Origin: an uncultured Agathobaculum sp.
GTDB taxonomy: Bacteria > Bacillota > Clostridia > Oscillospirales > Butyricicoccaceae
Reading direction: 5' to 3'
NCBI GenBank assembly: GCA_944384725.1
Contig: CALWUJ010000013.1
Span: forward strand, 1-49,868
DNA: 49,868 bases
Each line of letters starts with the position of its first letter. The first letter of the stretch is position 1. Of the stretch, positions 31,710-42,212 are shown in pieces. The translations under genes were made by a program, and so were the position numbers. The notes beneath the pieces are model-generated. The model was not told the origin of the DNA. It did no database searches and worked only from the letters and a program-made list of their open reading frames with translations.

Positions 31710-32336
31710 ATGAAAGTAGTAGCAATCAATGGATCGCCGCGCAAGGGCGGCAACTGCGCGCAAATGCTCGAGGTGCTCGGCGGTGTGCTGGCGCAGGAGG
31801 GCATCGAGTTTGAAGTGTGCCAGCCCGGCGCAAAGGTACATCCGTGCATGGCGTGCTATCACTGCCTGGATAATAACACGCTGCGCTGCGTGCAGGCAGA
31901 TGACGGTGTCAATGAGATCATCGAAAAATGTATCGCAGCGGATGCGATCGTGCTGGCTTCGCCTGTGTATCACGGCGGCATTGCGGGCAGCATGAAGTGC
32001 GTGATGGATCGCATTATGCTGGCAGCATGCTGTGGCGAGAATCAGTTCCACCATAAGGTGGGCGCGGCCCTGTGCACGCTGCGCCGTTCGGGCGGCATGG
32101 AAACCTATCAGCAGCTGCTCGGTCTGATGGACGCAATGGAGATGGTGCTGGTCACCTCGGATTACTGGAATGCCGTGCATGGCGCGAATATTGGTGAGTG
32201 CAAGCAGGATGTCGAGGGCGTAGAAGTGATTGAAAAGCTCGGCCGCAATATCGCATGGATGCTCAAGGTGATCGACAAGGCGGGTATCGAGCCGCCTGAA
32301 ACCCATCACCGCACCATGTTCAACTATATCCGTTGA
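31710..32336 (+). CDS. Flavodoxin-like NAD(P)H-dependent FMN reductase
   Basis: The 208-aa protein begins with the FMN-binding loop VVAINGSPRKGGNCAQML, and has the CMACYHCLDNNTLRC cysteine pair region and the second flavin loop LASPVYHGGIAGSMKCVMDR. It belongs to the NADPH-dependent FMN reductase/iron-sulfur flavoprotein-like group, but lacks the complete tight Cys motif of iron-sulfur flavoproteins. It probably acts in redox balance or detoxification. AAAGGAGG precedes the start. Confidence 0.88.
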   Translation: MKVVAINGSPRKGGNCAQMLEVLGGVLAQEGIEFEVCQPGAKVHPCMACYHCLDNNTLRCVQADDGVNEIIEKCIAADAIVLASPVYHGGIAGSMKCVMDRIMLAACCGENQFHHKVGAALCTLRRSGGMETYQQLLGLMDAMEMVLVTSDYWNAVHGANIGECKQDVEGVEVIEKLGRNIAWMLKVIDKAGIEPPETHHRTMFNYIR

Positions 32337-32339
32337 CAG

Positions 32340-32370
32340 AAAAAGGGAAGGCAAGATGCTTTCCCTTTTT
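32340..32370 (+). terminator. Terminator of the flavoprotein gene
   Basis: AAAAAGGGAAGGCAAGATGCTTTCCCTTTTT is a hairpin with T-run right after the stop codon. Confidence 0.85.
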
Positions 32371-32466
32371 ATTTGCCCGTAAGGAATGAAAAACCAATAT
32401 CTGAAAGAAAACAGTTCTTTTTGGCGAAAGTTCACAGAAATTTCACAGCCTGTAACCGATTTGACA

Positions 32467-32495
32467 TTGCAGGCTTGCAGTTTTCCCGATACAAT
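32467..32495 (+). promoter_or_regulatory. Promoter of citrate synthase operon
   Basis: TTGCAG (32467-32472), 17 bp and TACAAT (32490-32495). Confidence 0.65.
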
Positions 32496-32516
32496 ATATA
32501 CATGGGATAGTATATA
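32495..32516. promoter_or_regulatory. TATATAC-N8-GTATATA dyad at transcription start
   Basis: TATATAC (32495-32501) and GTATATA (32510-32516) are inverted copies 8 bp apart, placed where transcription would start. This is a typical repressor location; the regulator is unknown. Confidence 0.5.
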
Positions 32517-32537
32517 CTGGAAAGGGATGGATACTAT

Positions 32538-33905
32538 ATGACGGTTGAACACGATATCTTGCAGGTTACATCGCGGATCGAAGGGTTGGCTGCGCTTTGC
32601 GCAAGGCATGACCGGATAGATGCGTCGCTGTATAAAGAGTATGACGTTAAGCGCGGCTTGCGCGACCTCAACGGTGAAGGTGTGCTTGCAGGACTGACCA
32701 ATATATCGGATATCATCTCGAAAAAAGAGGAGAATGGAGAACTGGTTCCCTGTGACGGTGAGCTATATTACCGCGGCATCAAGATCAACGATCTGGTGCA
32801 AGGCTTCATAAGGGACGGCCGCAAGGGTTACGAAGAGGTCACATATCTGCTGCTATTCGGTGAACTGCCGGATGCAAAGCGGCTGAGCGATTTCAAAAAC
32901 CTGCTGGCGCAGGGACGCACGCTGCCGACGAATTTCACGCGAGACGTCATTATGAAAGCGCCGACGCACGATATGATGAACAGCCTTTCCCGCAGCGTGC
33001 TGACGCTGGCATCGTATGATAGCAATGCGGACGAGATCACGCTGCCCAATGTGCTGCGGCAGTGCCTGATGCTGATTTCGGTATTCCCCATGCTTGCGGT
33101 GTATTCCTATCATGCGTATAATTATTATGAGCGTGGCGAAAGCATGTATATCCATTATCCGTCGGATAGCTTATCCACGGCATCCAATTTCCTGCGTATG
33201 CTGCGGCCGGATATGCAGTATACCCCGCTGGAGGCCAGCGTGCTGGATTTGGCGCTCGTGCTGCACATGGAGCATGGCGGCGGCAACAACTCGTCGTTTA
33301 CTACACATGTGGTCACTTCCTCGGGCACGGACACCTATTCCGCGATCTCAGCGGCGCTTGGCTCGCTCAAAGGGCCAAAGCACGGCGGAGCAAACTACAA
33401 GGTTGTACAGATGTTTGAGGATCTCAAGAAAAATGTCACGGATACGACCGATGAAGAAGCAGTTGCGGACTATCTGAGCCGTTTGCTGCGCCGGGAGGCC
33501 TTCGATCGCAAGGGATTGATCTATGGCTTGGGTCACGCGGTTTATTCCATTTCCGACCCCCGTGCCGAGGTGTTCAAGTCTTTCGTAGGACAGTTGGCAC
33601 ATGAAAAGGGCAGGGACGCGGATTTTGCGCTCTATTCTCTGGTTGCGCGTCTCGCGCCTGAGGTCATTGCGCATGAGCGTCATATTTACAAGGGCGTTTC
33701 GGCAAATGTTGATTTTTATTCGGGCTTTGTGTATTCCATGCTTGGTTTGCCGCCTGAATTGTATACGCCGGTGTTTGCAATCGCCCGTATTGTAGGCTGG
33801 AGCGCGCACCGATTGGAGGAATTGGTCAACACGGATAAGATCATTCGTCCGGCATATCGCTGTGTGCAGCCGCCAACCGGCTATGTGTCGTTAAAAGATC
33901 GTTAA
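32538..33905 (+). CDS. gltA: Citrate synthase
   Basis: The 455-aa enzyme condenses acetyl-CoA and oxaloacetate, likely to supply 2-oxoglutarate for glutamate. Conserved segments: GELYYRGIKINDLV, MEHGGGNNSSFTTHVVTSSG (active-site His), LKGPKHGGAN and GLGHAVYSISDPRA with the third catalytic region. The long N-terminal extension with IDASLYKEYDVKRGLRDLNG is typical of clostridial enzymes. It is followed 28 bp later by a hydroxyacid dehydrogenase gene on the same strand, probably an operon. Confidence 0.94.
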   Translation: MTVEHDILQVTSRIEGLAALCARHDRIDASLYKEYDVKRGLRDLNGEGVLAGLTNISDIISKKEENGELVPCDGELYYRGIKINDLVQGFIRDGRKGYEEVTYLLLFGELPDAKRLSDFKNLLAQGRTLPTNFTRDVIMKAPTHDMMNSLSRSVLTLASYDSNADEITLPNVLRQCLMLISVFPMLAVYSYHAYNYYERGESMYIHYPSDSLSTASNFLRMLRPDMQYTPLEASVLDLALVLHMEHGGGNNSSFTTHVVTSSGTDTYSAISAALGSLKGPKHGGANYKVVQMFEDLKKNVTDTTDEEAVADYLSRLLRREAFDRKGLIYGLGHAVYSISDPRAEVFKSFVGQLAHEKGRDADFALYSLVARLAPEVIAHERHIYKGVSANVDFYSGFVYSMLGLPPELYTPVFAIARIVGWSAHRLEELVNTDKIIRPAYRCVQPPTGYVSLKDR

Positions 33906-33933
33906 TGACAAAATTATAAATGGGAGGAAAAAA

Positions 33934-34800
33934 ATGAAATCAATCGGATTCATTGGCGTTGGTGTGATGGGGCGCTCCATGGTGAAAAATCTGCTTAAGG
34001 CAGGATATGAAGTGGCGATTTACTCGCGCACCAAATCCAAGCTGGAGGATTTTCTTCAGGAGAACAACGTCACATGGTGCGATTCTGCGGCTCAGTGTGC
34101 GTCTGGCAGAGATGCTGTTATCACGATGGTGGGATACCCGAAGGATGTTGAGCAGGTTTATTTCGGACAGGAGGGTATCCTTGCGGCTGCACAGCCGGGT
34201 ACATACTTGATCGACATGACGACGACTGACCCCAAGCTGTCCGTTCGGATTTACGAAGAAGGTACAGCGAGCGGTCTGCACACGTTGGATGCGCCGGTTT
34301 CGGGCGGCGACACGGGCGCGAAAAACGGTACGCTGTCCATCATGGTCGGCGGTGATGAGGCGGATTTTGAAGCCTGCCTGCCCCTCTTTGAGGCGATGGG
34401 CAAGCAAATCGTTTATGAAGGCCCTGCGGGCGCGGGACAGCATACCAAGATGGCAAATCAGATTGCGATCGCCGGTACAATCGCGGGTGTCAGCGAAGCG
34501 CTGACCTATGCCGAGCGGGCGGGATTGGACACCCAGAAGATGCTGGACAGCATTTCCAAGGGTGCTGCCGGTTCGTGGCAGATGGAAAACCTGATGCCCA
34601 AGATGATGCGGGAGGATTATGCGCCCGGCTTCTTCCTCAAGCACTTTATCAAGGATATGAAGATCGCGCAGGGGCAGGGCTTTGGCTCGCTGCCCGTGCT
34701 GGAGCGTGTCTGCACGATGTATGGCGATCTGGAAGCTGAGGGCTTGGGCGATTTGGGCACACAGGCACTCATCCGCTATTATCGGGGAAATAACGAGTAA
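33934..34800 (+). CDS. Beta-hydroxyacid dehydrogenase (3-hydroxyisobutyrate dehydrogenase family)
   Basis: The 288-aa protein starts with the Rossmann loop IGFIGVGVMGRSMVKNLLKAG. It has the substrate-binding signature DAPVSGGDTGAKNGTLSIMVGG and the catalytic lysine segment GAGQHTKMANQ. Family enzymes reduce tartronate semialdehyde, succinate semialdehyde or 3-hydroxyisobutyrate; the exact substrate cannot be told. A GGGAGG site lies before the ATG. It ends the citrate synthase operon. Confidence 0.9.
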   Translation: MKSIGFIGVGVMGRSMVKNLLKAGYEVAIYSRTKSKLEDFLQENNVTWCDSAAQCASGRDAVITMVGYPKDVEQVYFGQEGILAAAQPGTYLIDMTTTDPKLSVRIYEEGTASGLHTLDAPVSGGDTGAKNGTLSIMVGGDEADFEACLPLFEAMGKQIVYEGPAGAGQHTKMANQIAIAGTIAGVSEALTYAERAGLDTQKMLDSISKGAAGSWQMENLMPKMMREDYAPGFFLKHFIKDMKIAQGQGFGSLPVLERVCTMYGDLEAEGLGDLGTQALIRYYRGNNE

Positions 34801-34818
34801 TCGCAAAAGAAAACGATC

Positions 34819-34850
34819 AAAGGCTCGGAACCGAATGGTTCCGAGCCTTT
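34819..34850. terminator. Bidirectional terminator
   Basis: AAAGGCTCGGAACC-GAAT-GGTTCCGAGCCTTT is a perfect hairpin between the convergent hydroxyacid dehydrogenase and dnaJ genes. Confidence 0.92.
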
Positions 34851-34867
34851 GCCTTATGTTGCGGTGC

Positions 34868-36016
34868 TCAGTCAATATCGAGTGCGTCTTTGACTTTATC
34901 CCAAAAGCCTTTGCGTTTGCTCTGGTTGTCATCGGTAGAGGAGTCCTCAAACTCCCGCAGCAGCTTTTTCTGCTTTTCGGACAGGTTTTTCGGCACTTCA
35001 ATGCTGACGCGGACATACTGATCGCCACGGCCGCGGCCGCTCACATTCTGGATGCCCTTGCCCTTCATGCGGAATACCGTGCCGGTCTGTGTGCCTTCCG
35101 GTACTTTATATTCTACGCGGCCGTCAATGGTCGGCACTTGCAAAGTGTCGCCCAGTGCTGCCTGCGTAAACGAGATCGGGATATCCACGTAAACGTCCTG
35201 ACCCTCGCGCGTGAAGATTGGATGCGGACGGATGGAGATCGTCACAAACAGATCGCCGGCCGGGCCGCCGTTGACGCCAGCGTTGCCCTGACCGCGCTGC
35301 TGGATAGACTGACCCTCGTCGATGCCAGCCGGAATATTGACCTTGAACTTGCGCGTCTTGCGCACACGGCCTGCACCGTTACACTTGCTGCACGGCTTTT
35401 TGATGATCTTGCCGGTACCGCGGCAGTTCGGGCACGCGCCCTGCGTCTGGAACATGCCCAGCGGCGTGCGCTGCGTCTGCGTCACTGTGCCGGTACCGCG
35501 GCAATTCGGACAGGTCTCTGCGCTCGTGCCTTTTGCTGCGCCCGTGCCGCCGCACTCGTCACAGGACTCGATGCGGTTGACGGAAATCTCCTTTTCGCAG
35601 CCAAAGGCAGCTTCCTCAAACGAGAGAATAATGTTTTGCCGGATGGATTCGCCGCGCTGGGGGGCGTTGCGGCGCGAACTGCGTCCGCCGCCAAAGCCGC
35701 CGCCGAAGAAGGAGCCGAACAGGTCGCCCAGATCGCCCATGTCAAAGCCACCGAAGCCGCCCGCACCTGCGCCGCCGCCATAGCTCGGGTCGACGCCGGC
35801 AAAGCCAAACTGGTCATATTTGGCGCGCTTATCCGCATCAGAAAGCACCTCATATGCCTCGTTGACTTCTTTGAATTTATCGGCAGCCTCCGGATTGTCT
35901 TTATTCAGGTCGGGGTGGTACTTACGGGCAAGGCGGCGGTAGGCCTTTTTCAGCTCATCCTCGCTTGCGCTTTTCTGTACGCCGAGCACCTCATAATAGT
36001 CTCTTTTATCAGCCAT
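34868..36016 (-). CDS. dnaJ: Chaperone DnaJ
   Basis: The 382-aa co-chaperone has the J-domain with HPD ([15 protein letters not shown]), a Gly/Phe-rich linker, and four zinc motifs CxxCxGxG ([16 protein letters not shown] twice, CSKCNGAG). The C-terminal substrate-binding domains follow. It stimulates DnaK ATPase. It is the last gene of the hrcA-grpE-dnaK-dnaJ operon, 77 bp after dnaK with a hairpin between. Confidence 0.97.
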   Translation of the reverse strand: MADKRDYYEVLGVQKSASEDELKKAYRRLARKYHPDLNKDNPEAADKFKEVNEAYEVLSDADKRAKYDQFGFAGVDPSYGGGAGAGGFGGFDMGDLGDLFGSFFGGGFGGGRSSRRNAPQRGESIRQNIILSFEEAAFGCEKEISVNRIESCDECGGTGAAKGTSAETCPNCRGTGTVTQTQRTPLGMFQTQGACPNCRGTGKIIKKPCSKCNGAGRVRKTRKFKVNIPAGIDEGQSIQQRGQGNAGVNGGPAGDLFVTISIRPHPIFTREGQDVYVDIPISFTQAALGDTLQVPTIDGRVEYKVPEGTQTGTVFRMKGKGIQNVSGRGRGDQYVRVSIEVPKNLSEKQKKLLREFEDSSTDDNQSKRKGFWDKVKDALDID

Positions 36017-36043
36017 TGTGATCCCTCAAATAATGGAAAATAG

Positions 36044-36088
36044 CATGCCGCAGGGCGGAACGGAAACCGTTCCGCCCCACGCGGCATG
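36044..36088 (-). terminator. Intercistronic hairpin between dnaK and dnaJ
   Basis: CATGCCGC pairs with GCGGCATG, enclosing GGGCGGAACGG-AAA-CCGTTCCGCCC: a very stable two-stage hairpin. With a weak T-run on the minus strand it may lower dnaJ expression relative to dnaK or mark an RNA-processing end. Confidence 0.7.
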
Positions 36089-36093
36089 GATAA

Positions 36094-37983
<1,890 letters not shown>

Positions 37984-38532
37984 TTAGTTGGCCACCTTGA
38001 CCATCGCATGACGGATGACCTTGTCACCGATCTGGAAGCCCTGCTGGAACACTTCGGCAATCTGGTTTTCGCCAAATGCTTCGTCCTCCACATGCATCAC
38101 TGCGTTGTGGAAGTTCGGGTCGAAAGTCGTGCCTGCGGAGGATTCAATAATCGTGACATTAATGCTCTTGAGGCTTTCGACCAACTGGCTCATGGTCAGT
38201 TCCACGCCCTTTTTGTACTCCGCGTCCGCGGTTTCGGCTTTGATCGCTCGTTCGAGGTTGTCATAGGTCGGCAGCAACGCCTTTACCGCGTGGCTGACTG
38301 CGTCGTTGTACGACTGCTCACGCTCACGCTGGCTGCGCTTACGGAAATTGTCATATTCCGCAGCCATGCGCAGAAAGCGGTCGTTGAGGTCGTCGAATTT
38401 GGCTTTCCAGTCCTCAGCGGGCTGTGCAGCCGTCTGTTCGCTGACGTTGTTTTCAGCAGCGGTCTCCGCTTCCTGTTCCGCAGCTGCCGTCTGTTCAGCT
38501 TCGGCAGCTGCGGGCTGTTTCTTTTTGCTCAT
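37984..38532 (-). CDS. grpE: Nucleotide exchange factor GrpE
   Basis: The 182-aa protein has an acidic, Ala/Glu-rich N-terminal coil, then FLRMAAEYDNFRKRSQRERE and a C-terminal beta domain ending KVIRHAMVKVAN. It releases ADP from DnaK. It lies between hrcA and dnaK with short gaps and a good GGAGGC site. Confidence 0.96.
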   Translation of the reverse strand: MSKKKQPAAAEAEQTAAAEQEAETAAENNVSEQTAAQPAEDWKAKFDDLNDRFLRMAAEYDNFRKRSQREREQSYNDAVSHAVKALLPTYDNLERAIKAETADAEYKKGVELTMSQLVESLKSINVTIIESSAGTTFDPNFHNAVMHVEDEAFGENQIAEVFQQGFQIGDKVIRHAMVKVAN

Positions 38533-38562
38533 ATTGATTTGATGCCTCCATTTGCAGGGAAC

Positions 38563-39606
38563 TCAGGAATTCCCGTCTTTTTCATCCAAAAAGGTTTCCG
38601 CAATCAGCTTATTCAGCCCTTTAGCGAAGCGGCTGAGCTGCGCGGACAACTTGGCATAATCCATGCGGGTCGGTCCAACGATGCCGATCGCACCTTGTCC
38701 GATGTGGCCGATATCATATTTTGCGTAGATCGCAGAAGTCTCACGCAGGGGATTGGCCCCGTTTTCCGGTCCGATAAAGAACTGGATTCCGTCGATCTTG
38801 CGGGTCGCCGGCAGCAGATGCTTCCGGTCGTCCTCCATGTAATCGAGCAGTGCCTGCGCTTTATGCAGATCACGATACTCAGGGAAACGCAGCAGCTTGT
38901 TGGTACCTTCCAGAAAAACTTTTTGGTCGCTCAGCTCTTCGATCAGCTCTGCAATGTATTCGGCAACCGACGCCAGCAGCGCGGAAAGACCAGCGGCGCG
39001 GCGCACAATGTCGAAACGCTCTGCGGTGATATGGCTGAGCGGCAGGCCGGTCAACGTTTGGTTGAGCACATAGGTGAGTAACTCGGTTTCGTCCTTGGAA
39101 ACATCGGCCATTGTGCGCACCATTTTGTTTTTGACCGTGCCGGAATCCGTAACCACCACGATGACAAAGTTCATTTTGTCCACCGGGATGATCTCAAATT
39201 GTCGAATGGAAATTTGAGTCAGTGCCGGAGTGATAGCAACAGATGCATAATTTGTTAGGCTGGAAATTAGCTTGCCGGCCTCTTGAATGAGGCGGTCAAG
39301 CTCCCGCACCTTGGTCTGCATCATGGTTTGCAGCGGTGCGTCATCCTCACCGGTGTCTGTCGGCAGTTCCATCAGTTCATCCACATACAGCCGATAGCCT
39401 TGCGGAGAAGGAATGCGTCCGGCAGAGGTATGCGGTTTTTCGAGATATCCCATTTCCTCCAGCTCACTCATTTCATTGCGAATGGTGGCGGAAGAAAAGG
39501 GGAGGGAATGCCCTTCGGTCAATGCCTTGGAGCCAACCGGCTCGGCAGTGCGGATATAGTCACCGATGATTGCCTTTAGGATTTGCTTTTTTCGCTCGGA
39601 CAATTC
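38563..39606 (-). CDS. hrcA: Heat-shock repressor HrcA
   Basis: The 347-aa repressor of class I heat-shock genes has the winged helix (SERKKQILKAIIGDYIRTAE, SSATIRNEMSELEEMGYLEK) and a GAF-like core with a final PTRMDYAKLSAQL segment. The start is a GTG at 39606, chosen because AAAGGAGT lies 9 nt before it and the product then begins MELSERKKQI like other HrcA proteins. It binds the CIRCE site just upstream and so autoregulates the operon. Confidence 0.96.
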   Translation of the reverse strand, partial: ELSERKKQILKAIIGDYIRTAEPVGSKALTEGHSLPFSSATIRNEMSELEEMGYLEKPHTSAGRIPSPQGYRLYVDELMELPTDTGEDDAPLQTMMQTKVRELDRLIQEAGKLISSLTNYASVAITPALTQISIRQFEIIPVDKMNFVIVVVTDSGTVKNKMVRTMADVSKDETELLTYVLNQTLTGLPLSHITAERFDIVRRAAGLSALLASVAEYIAELIEELSDQKVFLEGTNKLLRFPEYRDLHKAQALLDYMEDDRKHLLPATRKIDGIQFFIGPENGANPLRETSAIYAKYDIGHIGQGAIGIVGPTRMDYAKLSAQLSRFAKGLNKLIAETFLDEKDGNS

Positions 39607-39635
39607 CACCGAACCTGACTCCTTTCTCTTGAGGT

Positions 39636-39662
39636 TTAGCACTCATCGTTCCTGAGTGCTAA
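39636..39662. promoter_or_regulatory. CIRCE operator (HrcA site)
   Basis: TTAGCACTC-N9-GAGTGCTAA is a perfect match to the CIRCE inverted repeat, placed at the start of the hrcA operon transcript. Confidence 0.98.
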
Positions 39663-39666
39663 ACTT

Positions 39667-39695
39667 AATTTACCACCCTGCGGCAGCAAAGTCAA
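39667..39695 (-). promoter_or_regulatory. Promoter of hrcA-grpE-dnaK-dnaJ
   Basis: On the minus strand TTGACT (39690-39695), 17 bp and TAAATT (39667-39672), immediately upstream of CIRCE. Confidence 0.85.
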
Positions 39696-39798
39696 GTGCC
39701 GTTTATGAATATTTTGTTAAATGATGCACCTGTTTTTGTCACATGGCGGAGGGGAGTGCCAATGCCGGAAAGCAGATGGAGGAATCCGGCGTCTAATG

Positions 39799-39828
39799 TT
39801 TGATTTTCGAACAGCAAAATGATATGAT
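39799..39828 (+). promoter_or_regulatory. Promoter of first Gfo/Idh gene
   Basis: TTTGAT (39799-39804), 18 bp and TATGAT (39823-39828), about 70 bp before the coding start. Confidence 0.55.
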
Positions 39829-39903
39829 AATGCATGGAGAAAATCGGCAATTGGCCGTGAGAGAGAGAAATATAATTCTCAGTGAAGAAGGAGACAAAAT
39901 TCC

Positions 39904-40923
39904 ATGAAACAAGTGAAAACCGGTATTGTTGGCTTGGGCCGTCTGGGGGCGGTGCATGCAGAAAATCTGGCCTTTAAGATTCCGGGATGCCGACTGGTTG
40001 CCGCATGTTCGCTGGAGCAGAAAGAACTGGACTGGGCAAAGGATTATTTGAAGGTTGATTTTGTAACAACCGATTACAAAAAGATGGTGGATGAAGCGGA
40101 TATTGAAGCTGTGGTGATCGTATCTTCCTCGCCGGAGCATTGCTGGATGATTGAGTATGCGCTGGATGCGGGCAAGCATGTATTTTGCGATAAGCCGCTC
40201 GGCTGCTCGCTGGAAGAATGCAAGCGCGCGGAGGCTGCGGTAGAGCGTCATCCGGATAAGCTGTTCTTCTTAGGATTTATGCGCCGTTATGATCCGTCTT
40301 ATGCAGATGCAAAGGCGAAGATTGATGCCGGTAAAATCGGCAAACCTTATCTGGTAAAAGCCACCGGCCTTGACCCGGAAGCCGCAGTGGAAAGCTGCAT
40401 CAAGTTCTCTAAGACTTCGGGCGGTATTTTCATTGATGCAGCGTCGCATGACATTGACCTGATGCGCTGGTTCCTCGGCGGAGAGGTCACGGAAGTGTAT
40501 GCGGCGGGCACGACGTTCAAGCATCCCGAATTCGCTGAGAACGGCGATACCGAGAGTGGTATGGCGATGCTCAAGTTCGATAATGGTACGGTGGCGTTTT
40601 TGCATGTCGGCCGTACAGCGCCGCATGGTTATCACACCGAAACGGAAATCGTTGCGACAGATGGTCATATCCGCGTAGCTGGCGTGCCGTGGAAGGATCG
40701 CGTCATGGTATACGACCAGTACGGCGCACGGCAGGAGATCATCGAAAACTTCCCGCAGCGCTTCGCAGAAGCGTATCTGTTGGAAATGGTAGATTTTATT
40801 GACTGCATTCAGAAGGATCGTAAGCCGGAACTGACCGTATATGACGGCACCAAGGCAACGGTTGTCACCTATGCCATCACGGATTCGTTCCACAGCGGCA
40901 AGGCTGTCAAAGTGGAATATTGA
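39904..40923 (+). CDS. Gfo/Idh/MocA-family dehydrogenase (inositol dehydrogenase-like)
   Basis: The 339-aa enzyme has the Rossmann motif GIVGLGRLGAVHAENLA and the family CDKPLG (EKP-type) motif. GGIFIDAASHDIDLMRWFLG carries the catalytic Asp/His. Such enzymes oxidise inositol or related cyclitols and sugars with NAD. AAGGAG is upstream. It faces the second Gfo/Idh gene across a terminator, within a polyol-uptake locus, which supports a cyclitol/sugar substrate. Confidence 0.88.
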   Translation: MKQVKTGIVGLGRLGAVHAENLAFKIPGCRLVAACSLEQKELDWAKDYLKVDFVTTDYKKMVDEADIEAVVIVSSSPEHCWMIEYALDAGKHVFCDKPLGCSLEECKRAEAAVERHPDKLFFLGFMRRYDPSYADAKAKIDAGKIGKPYLVKATGLDPEAAVESCIKFSKTSGGIFIDAASHDIDLMRWFLGGEVTEVYAAGTTFKHPEFAENGDTESGMAMLKFDNGTVAFLHVGRTAPHGYHTETEIVATDGHIRVAGVPWKDRVMVYDQYGARQEIIENFPQRFAEAYLLEMVDFIDCIQKDRKPELTVYDGTKATVVTYAITDSFHSGKAVKVEY

Positions 40924-40940
40924 TTGGTCTATCCATATAG

Positions 40941-40977
40941 CAGCAGCCCCGCGCTTGAGCGCGGGGCTGCTTTTTTA
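40941..40977. terminator. Bidirectional terminator between the two dehydrogenases
   Basis: AGCAGCCCCGCGC-TTGA-GCGCGGGGCTGCTTTTTT is a perfect, very stable hairpin. Confidence 0.93.
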
Positions 40978-41982
40978 TCATTTGTACAAATCAGGCTTAT
41001 CCATCATTTCAATGGGCAGGAATTGACCGGTACCGCGCGAACGGTTGAGTGCATCCGCTGCAACGCAGGCAGCGTATCCGTCCCAGGCCGAGGGGCCGGT
41101 CGGGCCACCTGCAGCCAGCGCTTTCACCCATTCGGTCAACTCGATATCATAGGCTTCGATGAAGCGATCTTTCCAGTCAGTCAGAATGGGGAAGGAGCGG
41201 GTCGCGTTTGCACGCTTGACAACAGCATACGGATCAGGGAGATTGACCGTGCCTTTTTCGCATACAACCTGACACTGAATATCATAGCCGTAAGCATCGG
41301 CAACCTGCACTTCTACGTCAATACGTGCGCCCGACTGGGTTTCGAGCAGCACGATCTGCGGATTATCGTAGCCCTTGGTTGAGCAGGCAGACTGCCGTAC
41401 CTTGAGCACTTGTCCGTTTGCATATTCATCGGAAAGCAGCCAGCGGCAGATATCCAGCTCATGAATGGCAACATTGGATACGCCCATTTCGGTCTGGAAG
41501 CCGTCCGGCTGGGATACGTTGCGATGGCAAGCATGGATCATCAGCGGTGCGCCAAGTTCGCTGGAGTCAATGATCCGCTTCATTTCGGCATAGCCACGGT
41601 CATAGCGACGCATAAAACCGACCTGTACCAGGCGCTTGCCGTGAGCCACTTCTGCTTGGATGATTTTTTCGCAGTCAGCTGCGTTTTGTGCAAGCGGCTT
41701 TTCGCAGAACACATATTTACCGTGCTTGAGACATTCTAGAACATAACCAGCGTGACTGGGATCAGAAGAAGCGATAAGGACGGCATGTACTTCGGGAGCG
41801 GCAATCAGTTCTTCGCCGGTTGCATAAGCACGCAAGCCTTCGTACTGGGCAGCTGTTTTGCGGGCAGCTTCTTCCAAATAATCGGCACAGGCGATAACCT
41901 GACAGCCGGGAACCAGATCGTGCAGGCGGCGGATATGATCGCGGCCAATGGCGCCGCAGCCAATCACACCAATATTCAACAT
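40978..41982 (-). CDS. Second Gfo/Idh/MocA-family dehydrogenase
   Basis: The 334-aa protein has GVIGCGAIGRDHIRRLHDLV at the N-terminus, FCEKPLAQN, VGFMRRYDRGYAEM and VAIHELDICRWLLS. It is closest in appearance to myo-inositol 2-dehydrogenase-like proteins. The ATG at 41982 is preceded by AAAGGAGAGAG; an ATG at 42003 lies upstream of this site. It is transcribed from its own promoter, downstream of the ABC importer operon. Confidence 0.88.
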   Translation of the reverse strand: MLNIGVIGCGAIGRDHIRRLHDLVPGCQVIACADYLEEAARKTAAQYEGLRAYATGEELIAAPEVHAVLIASSDPSHAGYVLECLKHGKYVFCEKPLAQNAADCEKIIQAEVAHGKRLVQVGFMRRYDRGYAEMKRIIDSSELGAPLMIHACHRNVSQPDGFQTEMGVSNVAIHELDICRWLLSDEYANGQVLKVRQSACSTKGYDNPQIVLLETQSGARIDVEVQVADAYGYDIQCQVVCEKGTVNLPDPYAVVKRANATRSFPILTDWKDRFIEAYDIELTEWVKALAAGGPTGPSAWDGYAACVAADALNRSRGTGQFLPIEMMDKPDLYK

Positions 41983-42076
41983 GTAAACTCTCTCCTTTGT
42001 CATAGGTTAAAATAAGCAGCTTATGTGAAGCGTCGTTTGATCAGCATAAAACGCAGAAACCGAAGCTGTATAGCGT

Positions 42077-42104
42077 TTTATAGTTTTATTTTCGCATAGT
42101 TAAA
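42077..42104 (-). promoter_or_regulatory. Possible promoter of second dehydrogenase
   Basis: On the minus strand TTTAAC (42099-42104), 16 bp and TATAAA (42077-42082), in an A+T-rich gap. Confidence 0.4.
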
Positions 42105-42161
42105 GCAATCATTCAAGAGAAAAGTATGCATTTCTCTCAAAAGACGGAGATAGGGGAATAG

Positions 42162-42192
42162 AAAAAGGCTACCGCTTTGCGGTAGCCTTTTT
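42162..42192. terminator. Terminator of the ABC importer operon
   Basis: AAAAAGGCTACCGC-TTT-GCGGTAGCCTTTTT, a perfect hairpin just after the permease gene. Confidence 0.92.
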
Positions 42193-42212
42193 CGGTGTAT
42201 GAAAATGCGTGA

